A stretch of DNA of 41,276 nt, from positions 1 to 41,276 of the forward strand of contig CAVCYP010000011.1 in the NCBI GenBank assembly GCA_963606545.1, written 5' to 3'. Numbering within the stretch: the stretch's first letter is position 1; the number at the start of each line of letters is the position of its first letter. Of this stretch, positions 33,681 through 39,588 are shown piece by piece. The translations under genes were made by a program, and so were the position numbers. Below the pieces are notes generated by a model that was not told where the DNA came from, did no database searches, and saw nothing but the letters and a program-made list of their open reading frames with translations. The stretch is from UBA9732 sp963606545. Its GTDB lineage: Bacteria > Spirochaetota > Spirochaetia > Sphaerochaetales > Sphaerochaetaceae.

Positions 33681-34881
33681 CGTCTTCGTTCAAATCTGTA
33701 TTTGGCTCTCTGTCATCGTCATCTACGTCCGTATTTATATCCTCAGAAAGCTCATCCTCTGCGTCATCCTGGACCTCAGAGTCCTCATCCTCCACGTCAA
33801 AGCTCAAATCCGTCAAATCCTCTTCCGTGAGCTCTGTATTTGGCTCTCTATCATCATCTTCTTCAAGCCCGATATTCCTTTCTTTCTCTTCTAGCATCTC
33901 TGGCTCCTTTGGTTCTTCAATACTTTCACCTGCCTTAAGCGGTGCAGTTGGATTTTCGCTTGCCTTCTCAAGTCCGTCAAAAGCTTTACCTAGAGCAACA
34001 GCTCTAACATTGGCTTCCATAGCCTTTGCAAAGGCCTCAGAAGTCTTAGAATCTTCAAGCCCTGCAAGTAGCTTTTCAACATATTCTTTTGTCACTGTAC
34101 AGGTATTTGTAAAACGCTTAGAAAGTGCCCAGCCAAGCCTATCGATGGCCTGAGAGACGTTCTTCTCATGAATTTTTACCTGTGCACCATGAATATAGGC
34201 CTCCGGGAACTTAGCGTTTCTCTCGTTGATAAGCTCATCATAAACATCGGCTGCCTTAGACCAATCACCGGTCAAGAGGTAGTAGAGCCCTCTGTTATCT
34301 AAAAGCCCGTTGGACTCTTTACCCAGCTTTCTGGACTCAGTAATAAGCTTCTTTGCCTCTTTTAAATCTCCCTTTTCAAGTAGGTAGGTTTCAAGGTTAA
34401 TCTGGAGGTTTCCATCAACATAGCCAGTCTCTCTAAGGTCCTGAAGACAATCAATGGCCTTATCCAACTGGCCAAGTCTCCAGTAGCCCATTGAAAGAGC
34501 AATGATAGCCTGACCGCGCCAATGGTTGTCTTTAGTTTTTGCAATATAATTCTCAAGATACTCAGAACCAAACTTAGCGTCATCCTGCTGAATAAAAGCG
34601 GTACAAATTAAAACAGTTCTTTCATCATCAACATGTGCAGCCAAAGCCTTCTTCATCATCTTCCAAACTTCTGGAGTGTTTTCCTTCTGAAGCTTAACTG
34701 CAGCTCTATAAAAAATGATAAAACCGCGTCTTAAATATAAGAAAAGAGCAATCAAGGCTACAGCAATGACAACCTTCCACCACCAATCAATAGGCAACAA
34801 ACAAGCACAACCTATAAGTAAAAAGAAAAGAAGAGCAATTAAGGCTCCCTTATTAAGTTTAGTTTTAGTTACACTTGGCAT
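33673..34881 (-). CDS. Membrane-anchored TPR protein with acidic repeat tail
   Basis: A 402-residue protein. Two adjacent hydrophobic segments (about 12-48) anchor the N-terminus. TPR-like helices follow (for example AIIALSMGYWRLGQLDKAID and GLYYLLTGDWSKAADVYDEL). From about residue 310 the chain is very acidic, and the segment DDDREPNTELTEED recurs near the end as DDDREPNTDLNEDD. AGGAGG precedes the ATG. It is the first gene of the exporter-cls-TrpR-like unit; the promoter is probably in or beside the N gap (TATAGT lies upstream). A scaffold role for the exporter is a guess. Confidence 0.78.
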   Translation of the reverse strand: MPSVTKTKLNKGALIALLFFLLIGCACLLPIDWWWKVVIAVALIALFLYLRRGFIIFYRAAVKLQKENTPEVWKMMKKALAAHVDDERTVLICTAFIQQDDAKFGSEYLENYIAKTKDNHWRGQAIIALSMGYWRLGQLDKAIDCLQDLRETGYVDGNLQINLETYLLEKGDLKEAKKLITESRKLGKESNGLLDNRGLYYLLTGDWSKAADVYDELINERNAKFPEAYIHGAQVKIHEKNVSQAIDRLGWALSKRFTNTCTVTKEYVEKLLAGLEDSKTSEAFAKAMEANVRAVALGKAFDGLEKASENPTAPLKAGESIEEPKEPEMLEEKERNIGLEEDDDREPNTELTEEDLTDLSFDVEDEDSEVQDDAEDELSEDINTDVDDDDREPNTDLNEDDE

Positions 34882-34913
34882 CTTGACCTCCTACTATACC
34901 ACTTTGCGCGCTG

Positions 34914-35012
34914 NNNNNNNNNNNNNNNNNNNNNNNNNNNNNNNNNNNNNNNNNNNNNNNNNNNNNNNNNNNNNNNNNNNNNNNNNNNNNNNNNNNNNNN
35001 NNNNNNNNNNNN
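34914..35012. other. Assembly gap (99 N)
   Basis: Ninety-nine undetermined bases. They hide the end of queH and possibly the upstream promoter of the TPR gene. Confidence 0.99.
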
Positions 35013-35524
35013 CAATACCCTTGCCTGTACAGCCCAAGTTGTTTGGACAGCTTCACACTATTAGCAAACCCATCCTTTTTCTTAAAATCAATCTTAGTAA
35101 ACCCCTCAAACTGCTCGCCAACAGCAAAGATAGCTTCACTTTTTTTAAATCTACTAACAGTTAGCGTTGTCGTAAACAGCTTAATACCAAGTTTTTTTGC
35201 AATTTTATAGGCTTCTCTAAGATTAAATTCAAAACACTTAAGACATCTTTTGCCATGCTCGGGTTCAGCCTCAAGGCCTTTGATAAACTCAAGCCAGCTG
35301 TCGTGGTCATAATCAACTCTAAAGACCTCAAGGCCCCCATAATACTGAGAGACCTTTAGTAGCTCACCATAGCGTTTATCGTTTTCCTCTCTAGGCCAAA
35401 TGTTGCTGTTTCCGTAACAAAGCACAGGCTGGTAGCCTTCCTCCAAAAGTCTTTGAATACTGCTTGTTGAACAGGGACCACAGCAACAGTGGACAAGTAT
35501 CTTTTCCTGCATTGCGTTAGTCAT
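35013..35524 (-). CDS. queH: Epoxyqueuosine reductase QueH (3' end lost in gap)
   Basis: The visible 170 residues match QueH (DUF208), the iron-sulfur/metal enzyme that performs the last step of queuosine synthesis in tRNA. LVHCCCGPCSTSSIQRLLEEG is at the start (in pieces: HCCCGPC), PREENDKRY in the middle, RCLKCFEFNL as the second Cys pair, TTTLTVSRFKKSEAI, and LGLYRQGY right before the gap, where the family normally continues with CGC and stops soon after. I chose ATG 35522-35524, just after TATAAT; a longer frame upstream is hydrophobic and lies before the promoter. No Shine-Dalgarno site is seen, so the message may be leaderless. Confidence 0.88.
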
Positions 35525-35531
35525 TGGTTTG

Positions 35532-35537
35532 ATTATA
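35532..35537 (-). promoter_or_regulatory. -10 box of queH
   Basis: A perfect TATAAT on the minus strand, ending 7 nt before the ATG at 35524. The -35 region is weak (no good match at 17 nt). Confidence 0.6.
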
Positions 35538-35625
35538 AAGAAAAACAGAGTCTGTGAATACAAACTGTAAATTAGAATCCATAATAATTGCAGTTTGGTC
35601 ATAAGAAAATATAATAACATCATAA

Positions 35626-35654
35626 TTGAACATTATGAAAATATATTGTAAAGT
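35626..35654 (+). promoter_or_regulatory. Promoter of the Na/phosphate symporter gene
   Basis: TTGAAC (35626-35631), 17 nt, TAAAGT (35649-35654). The expected start is on the ATG at 35661, and no Shine-Dalgarno site is present. Confidence 0.6.
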
Positions 35655-35660
35655 TCGCGT

Positions 35661-37379
35661 ATGCAGATAATTTACACAATCCTTCAGATAGCCGGTAGCA
35701 TTGGCATATTCCTTTATGGAATCAAGAAAATGAGCGACGGCTTACAAAAGACTGCCGGCAAAAAAATGAAAAACGTCCTGAATCTAATGACCGGCAACAG
35801 GTTCACCGCCATTATCACCGGAATTATTATTACAGCGTTGATTAATAGTTCAACGGCCACCACCGTCATGGTAGTCAGTTTTGTTAACGCAGGCCTTATG
35901 AACCTAGTTCAGGCAATTGGTGTAATTTTAGGTGCAAACATTGGAACCACCGTTACAGGTTGGATTATGGCTACCTTGGGGTTCTCAATGGATATCACAA
36001 ACATAGCTATAATATTAATCGGGCTAGGGTTACCGCTCTTTTTTTCCAAGAAAACCCGCCAGAAGGACCTAGGTGAAATTCTTTTTGGAGCTGGCTTTCT
36101 ATTCTTAGGACTTTCATATTTGCAGTCTTCAATGCCGGAAGTCTCTGGCAACGTAACCGTTCTAGGCTTTCTTGCAAAATTAAACGAAGGTTCAATTTCA
36201 ACCATTCTTCTATGCGTCCTAATTGGTGTGGTGCTAACCATTATAGTCCAGTCGTCGGCCGCGGCAATGGCAATCACCCTCACAATGGCCTACCAAGGCT
36301 GGATTGGCGTCACCGCCTCCTGTGCACTAGTTCTTGGCCAGAACATTGGAACTACAATCACCGCCTTCGTGGCTTCAATTGGCACCAGTACCAACGCCAA
36401 ACGAGCCGCTTGGGCCCACATCTTATTCAATTCTATTGGATCAATCCTAGCAATCATCTTCCTTAAATGGATGATGGCCTTTGTCAACCTGCTCACCCCG
36501 GGCGATATCTACACCATGCAAGGCGACGAGCTCTACGCAACCATCCCCACCTACTTGGCCATGTTCCACACCATGTTCAACGTAATCAACACCTGCCTAT
36601 TTGTGCCGTTTATCAAACAATACGCCGCACTTATCACCAAGATGATACCAAACAAGAAGGACTATCAGGACTCCTCCTATCACTTCAAATACGTCCCAGG
36701 CGCACTCATGGAGACCCCGGAAGTCTACATCTCCGCCATCCAAGAAGAAATTGGCAAGATGGGCGACATAGCCAACCAGATGTTCAATTCCTGCTCCAAA
36801 GCCCTCACCTCTCAGGATACCGATATTTCCCAGACTGTCTCCGACCTCAAAAACAAAGAAGATTACGTAGACCAGATGGAAGAGCAGTTGACCGCCATCT
36901 GCAGCCACATTACAGGCGATATCCAAGACACCCCTTACGGCACCGGCGTTGGCGGAATGCTCCGGGTCATAGACGAAATTGAATCCATAACAGACAGCTG
37001 CTGTGACATCATCATGCTCTTTGACAAAAAGCAGAAAGCCGGCTGGAAAATGTCCGATGACAACGTCAAAACCCTCACCGCTTACAACAACCTAGTTCAG
37101 CAGTACCTCAGCTTTGCAATCTCCCACATTGGCAAAAAGCTTACCGCCGGCGAAATGCAGGTTGCAAACAACTTTGAGGAAAAGGTCAACAACACCAGAA
37201 CTGAAATCCAAAAGCTCGTCTATGGCCAGCTGACCGGTAACTCCCAAAATGTTGCCGAGCAGCTCTGCATCCTTGACGACATCAAGCACCTAGAGCACAT
37301 TGGCGACCACTGCACCAACATTGCAGAAGTCTACTTTGGCCTAGACAAGCACACCCCGCAGCTGGTGGAGCTCCAATAG
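35661..37379 (+). CDS. Na+/phosphate cotransporter with PhoU-like domain
   Basis: A 572-residue NptA/PNaS-type membrane protein. Helices begin at residue 5; the two inverted repeats carry the family's signature INSSTATTVMVVSF (about residue 55) and VQSSAAAMAITLTMAY (about 196), with GANIGTT and GQNIGTT following. The C-terminal third (about 345-565) is a helical PhoU-like domain, ending LEHIGDHCTNIAEVYFG. It takes up phosphate, or exports it, in a sodium-coupled way by family knowledge. Diverges from queH. From about 36200 on, codons end mostly in C, and long shadow frames result. Confidence 0.92.
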   Translation: MQIIYTILQIAGSIGIFLYGIKKMSDGLQKTAGKKMKNVLNLMTGNRFTAIITGIIITALINSSTATTVMVVSFVNAGLMNLVQAIGVILGANIGTTVTGWIMATLGFSMDITNIAIILIGLGLPLFFSKKTRQKDLGEILFGAGFLFLGLSYLQSSMPEVSGNVTVLGFLAKLNEGSISTILLCVLIGVVLTIIVQSSAAAMAITLTMAYQGWIGVTASCALVLGQNIGTTITAFVASIGTSTNAKRAAWAHILFNSIGSILAIIFLKWMMAFVNLLTPGDIYTMQGDELYATIPTYLAMFHTMFNVINTCLFVPFIKQYAALITKMIPNKKDYQDSSYHFKYVPGALMETPEVYISAIQEEIGKMGDIANQMFNSCSKALTSQDTDISQTVSDLKNKEDYVDQMEEQLTAICSHITGDIQDTPYGTGVGGMLRVIDEIESITDSCCDIIMLFDKKQKAGWKMSDDNVKTLTAYNNLVQQYLSFAISHIGKKLTAGEMQVANNFEEKVNNTRTEIQKLVYGQLTGNSQNVAEQLCILDDIKHLEHIGDHCTNIAEVYFGLDKHTPQLVELQ

Positions 37380-37424
37380 CGCGCTTTGACCATTCGATTT
37401 AACCAGCCCCAAAATACCTAAACC

Positions 37425-37455
37425 TTGACAACTGTCAAAAACTTGAAGATACTAT
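37425..37455 (+). promoter_or_regulatory. Promoter of the antitoxin RNA
   Basis: TTGACA (37425-37430) and TACTAT (37450-37455) with a 19-nt spacer; TATAAA at 37453-37458 is an alternative -10 box. Transcription would start around 37462-37465, just before GGCACCGCC. Confidence 0.55.
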
Positions 37456-37461
37456 AAATAT

Positions 37462-37544
37462 AAAGGCACCGCCAGTGGACGATGACCTCAAAACAAGTTA
37501 CGGAATAACCGTCCTTAATGAAGTGCGAGGACGGCTATTTTTTT
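37462..37544 (+). ncRNA. Candidate antisense RNA antitoxin of a type I toxin-antitoxin pair
   Basis: A predicted RNA of about 80 nt with a promoter at one end and a terminator at the other, and no credible reading frame or Shine-Dalgarno site. Its 3' end runs through the last codons and the stop codon of the convergent toxin gene, so the two RNAs are complementary over the terminator region. This is the arrangement of the Fst/RNAII and TxpA/RatA families. The 5' part (GGCACCGCC, then GTGGACGATGACCTC at 37475-37489) resembles the 5' part of the toxin message. Confidence 0.6.
37505..37544 (+). terminator. Terminator shared by the antitoxin RNA and the toxin 3' end
   Basis: Stem CCGTCCT (509-515) with AGGACGG (528-534), extendable to 11 pairs with one mismatch, then TTTTTTT at 538-544. 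The toxin stop codon (37535-37537) lies at the base of this hairpin. Confidence 0.85.
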
Positions 37545-37615
37545 AGAGCGTTATACAAAGCAATCAAAAGTCCAATGACCGTGAAAACAATCATCAAGAT
37601 TTCGTAATCACTCAT
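37535..37615 (-). CDS. Candidate type I toxin, short holin-like hydrophobic peptide
   Basis: A 26-residue peptide: MSDYEILMIVF at the N-terminus, a single hydrophobic helix (VIGLLIALY), and a basic end ALYNALKK. This is the layout of the putative holin-like type I toxins (TxpA/BsrG/Fst-like: an S/T-x-YExL start, one membrane helix, lysines at the end), which damage the membrane when over-produced. The ATG is preceded by a strong GGAGGTGAGG (8 nt spacing), an upstream hairpin contains a CCTCC that could mask it, and an antisense RNA faces it. I recall this family mainly from Firmicutes, so transfer is possible. No search was made; alternatively it is a short membrane regulator. Confidence 0.65.
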   Translation of the reverse strand: MSDYEILMIVFTVIGLLIALYNALKK

Positions 37616-37647
37616 AAGCCTCACCTCCTTTATCATCGTTACGACGA

Positions 37648-37672
37648 ATCAGGAGGGAAAACACCTCCTGAT
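37648..37672 (-). promoter_or_regulatory. Leader hairpin of the toxin message
   Basis: ATCAGGAGG (648-656) pairs with CCTCCTGAT (664-672), 9 bp with a 7-nt loop. In the message, the order is GGAGG, CCTCC, then the true Shine-Dalgarno GGAGG at 37624-37628. CCTCC could pair with either, so the leader can act as a translation switch. Confidence 0.6.
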
Positions 37673-37690
37673 ATCCAATAGAGATAAAAA

Positions 37691-37706
37691 GAGGTCAACC
37701 GTCCAC
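37691..37706. repeat. Inverted copy of the antitoxin 5' segment in the toxin leader
   Basis: On the minus strand this reads GTGGACGGTTGACCTC, close to GTGGACGATGACCTC in the antitoxin RNA (37475-37489). The two RNAs therefore begin with related sequences, and the locus is framed by imperfect inverted repeats. Confidence 0.6.
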
Positions 37707-37725
37707 AGTGTCACACCGCAGTGCC

Positions 37726-37754
37726 ATAAACATCTTAGCATAAATCTTGTCAAA
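37726..37754 (-). promoter_or_regulatory. Promoter of the toxin message
   Basis: Minus strand TTGACA (37749-37754), 17 nt, GTTTAT (37726-37731). The message would begin near GGCACTGCGG, giving a leader of about 105 nt. Confidence 0.5.
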
Positions 37755-37808
37755 TGTTAAGTCTAAATTAACACAACTACAGCTCAAACTCTTTTTTTGT
37801 AAATTTAA

Positions 37809-37836
37809 TTGACAAATACCAAAAGGCTGTTAGACT
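37809..37836 (+). promoter_or_regulatory. Promoter of the tct operon
   Basis: TTGACA (37809-37814), 16 nt, TAGACT (37831-37836). The leader is about 110 nt. Confidence 0.65.
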
Positions 37837-37872
37837 GAAAAAAGGAAGTGAAAAGACTAGTTCAATAATTAG

Positions 37873-37921
37873 CCTTAAATTTCGTTTTGTTTTTGGTACC
37901 AAGCTTTAAGGAAAGTTTGGT
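37873..37921 (+). promoter_or_regulatory. Leader of tctC with two competing stems
   Basis: CCTTAAA (873-879) can pair with TTTAAGG (905-911). Alternatively ACCAAGCTTT (898-907) pairs with AAAGTTTGGT (912-921) around AAGG. The two stems exclude each other. A T-run (TTTTTTT, about 37933-37939) lies before the Shine-Dalgarno site. No known riboswitch was recognised. Confidence 0.4.
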
Positions 37922-37954
37922 TTGACGGTTAGTTTTTTTGAAAAAGGAGAAAGT

Positions 37955-38974
37955 ATGAAAAAAAGTTTAACTGTTGTACTACTCGTATTGTGTGTTGCTT
38001 TTGCAGCTTTCGCACAGGGTGCTAAAGAAGATGTTTTCCCATCAAAAGACATCACTCTTATTGTCCCATGGAATGCTGGTGGATCCTCTGACCTCGTTGG
38101 AAGACTTATCACTGACGAAATGGCAAAGGTTTTAGGAGTAAACATTAGTGTTGTTAACACACCAGGTGCAACTGGAACAGTTGGTATGAACGACTGTCTC
38201 TTACAGCCACATGATGGTTACACCCTCATTGCAAACGCAACTCCTCATACCCACTATGTAAATGGTATTGCTGATTGGTCTCCAAAAGATTGGGACTATC
38301 TTGCAGCCTACTATGTTCCATGTGTCATTGCTGTAAGTAAAGACAGCCAGTACAAGACCTTTGAGGATTTGTACAACGCTCTCAGAGACAATCCAGAGAA
38401 GACAATCAAGAACTCAATTGCTGGTATTGGTTCATCTGGTTACAACGCTGTTATGGTTCTTTCTGCAACCGATGCTGTTATGGGAAAAGGACTTAATACT
38501 CCTTATTCTGGCGGTTCTGCAGCTATCATGGCTCTCCTTGCTGGTGAAGTTGATTTCACATCACAGCTTTCAAACGAAATGATTGACTACCTCAGATCTG
38601 GTGACCTTGTTGCTCTCGTAGCTCTCACAGAAGAAGACCTTGTTCTTGATGGTGTAGACTATACAATTCCTTCAATTGCAAACTACATCCCTGAGCTGAA
38701 GTCTTCACTCCCAATTGGAGATGCTTTTGGTATCATGTTCCCAGCCGATGTTCCAGAGTCAACAAAGGCAATTCTTGAAGATGCCTTCATTAAGGCTTGC
38801 AAGTCTGATGCAGCTGTTGCCTTTGCAGAGACTAAAGGTATGGTCAACCTTGGTGGCTTAACAATTGCTGAGTCCAACAAGATTAAAGATGATGCAGTCG
38901 TATCTATTGGATACACTCTCTGGGATCTTGGCGAAGCAAAGCATTCACCTGAAGAACTTGGATACACCCGTTAA
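37955..38974 (+). CDS. tctC: TctC/Bug-type solute-binding protein
   Basis: A 339-residue periplasmic receptor for a tripartite tricarboxylate transporter. A signal peptide (MKKSLTVVLLVLCVAFAAFA, no clear lipobox) precedes FPSKDITLIVPWNAGGSSDLVGR, the family ligand-loop region (IVPWNAGGSSD). Later are NTPGATGTVGMNDC and PYSGGSAAIMALLAGEVDFTSQL (parts of the second ligand loop). AAGGAG lies before ATG 37955; an upstream ATG at 37922 would spoil the signal peptide. A strong terminator follows, so it is probably made in excess over TctB and TctA. The ligand is unknown: carboxylate or related acid. Confidence 0.9.
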   Translation: MKKSLTVVLLVLCVAFAAFAQGAKEDVFPSKDITLIVPWNAGGSSDLVGRLITDEMAKVLGVNISVVNTPGATGTVGMNDCLLQPHDGYTLIANATPHTHYVNGIADWSPKDWDYLAAYYVPCVIAVSKDSQYKTFEDLYNALRDNPEKTIKNSIAGIGSSGYNAVMVLSATDAVMGKGLNTPYSGGSAAIMALLAGEVDFTSQLSNEMIDYLRSGDLVALVALTEEDLVLDGVDYTIPSIANYIPELKSSLPIGDAFGIMFPADVPESTKAILEDAFIKACKSDAAVAFAETKGMVNLGGLTIAESNKIKDDAVVSIGYTLWDLGEAKHSPEELGYTR

Positions 38975-39000
38975 TTATTGTTGTTAGATAGAGTTATTTT

Positions 39001-39040
39001 CACGTTGTGGAAACAAAATTGTTTCTGCAACGTGTTTTTT
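39001..39040 (+). terminator. Terminator-attenuator between tctC and tctB
   Basis: CACGTTG (001-007) pairs with CAACGTG (028-034), and inside it GAAACA pairs with TGTTTC around AAAT; TTTTTT follows. Being inside the operon, it likely lets partial read-through into the membrane genes. Confidence 0.88.
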
Positions 39041-39051
39041 AGGATTTTAAT

Positions 39052-39576
39052 ATGAGTGAAGAAAAACCCAAAAGAGTTGACGCGAGATGTGGTGTTGAAT
39101 TCCTTGCTGGCGTTATTCTCATAGCTGTATCAATATATGTAATGTGTAAGAGCATTACTTTCTGGAAAGAAGACTATGTGAAAGAGTTCTATTACTCTTC
39201 CGGTCTTATGCCAATGATTATTGGTATTGCGCTCCTAATTTTCTCTGGGATTTACACTGTAAGAACCCTCAAGGAACATTCTCTCAAAGAATGCCTTGTT
39301 GACCTTAAAAATTTTGGAGCAGAACAATTTAAAAATAAAATTTTCTGGAAGAGTATAATTACTCTTGTAATCATGGGGATTTATATCTATGTCCTATTAG
39401 GCAAGGCCCCATTCTGGTTGGGAACATTTATTACTCTTACTGCTTTATTGCTTTTTATCAACTGGGAAAAACCAATGAAGGCAAAGAGTATAATAAAGTT
39501 TTGTGTTATCTCAGCAGTTGCAACCGCTTTGATCATTGTGGTGTTCTCCTTGATTTTCAAGGTTCCACTACCATAA
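39052..39576 (+). CDS. tctB: TctB family small membrane subunit
   Basis: A 174-residue membrane protein with four hydrophobic segments, matching TctB of tripartite tricarboxylate transporters: FLAGVILIAVSIYVM, YYSSGLMPMIIGIALLIFS (the family's typical SGxxP region), IITLVIMGIYIYVLLG and a final helix to FSLIFKVPLP. It partners TctA and TctC. AGGA lies 8 nt upstream of the ATG. Its sequence varies widely in the family, so the call rests on topology and context as much as on motifs. Confidence 0.85.
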   Translation: MSEEKPKRVDARCGVEFLAGVILIAVSIYVMCKSITFWKEDYVKEFYYSSGLMPMIIGIALLIFSGIYTVRTLKEHSLKECLVDLKNFGAEQFKNKIFWKSIITLVIMGIYIYVLLGKAPFWLGTFITLTALLLFINWEKPMKAKSIIKFCVISAVATALIIVVFSLIFKVPLP

Positions 39577-39588
39577 GGAGGTTTATCG

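Noticed and set aside
35525..35623. N-terminal extension of QueH
   Set aside because: It precedes the TATAAT box, is hydrophobic and unlike the family; the message cannot include it if the promoter is right.
36467..36982. 171-residue frame inside the symporter gene
   Set aside because: Same-strand shadow caused by C-rich third codon positions; His/Arg-rich composition and no ribosome site.
37380..37954. Riboswitch or larger structured RNA in the 575-bp region before tctC
   Set aside because: Apart from the toxin-antitoxin elements and the tctC leader stems, no known riboswitch core was recognised.
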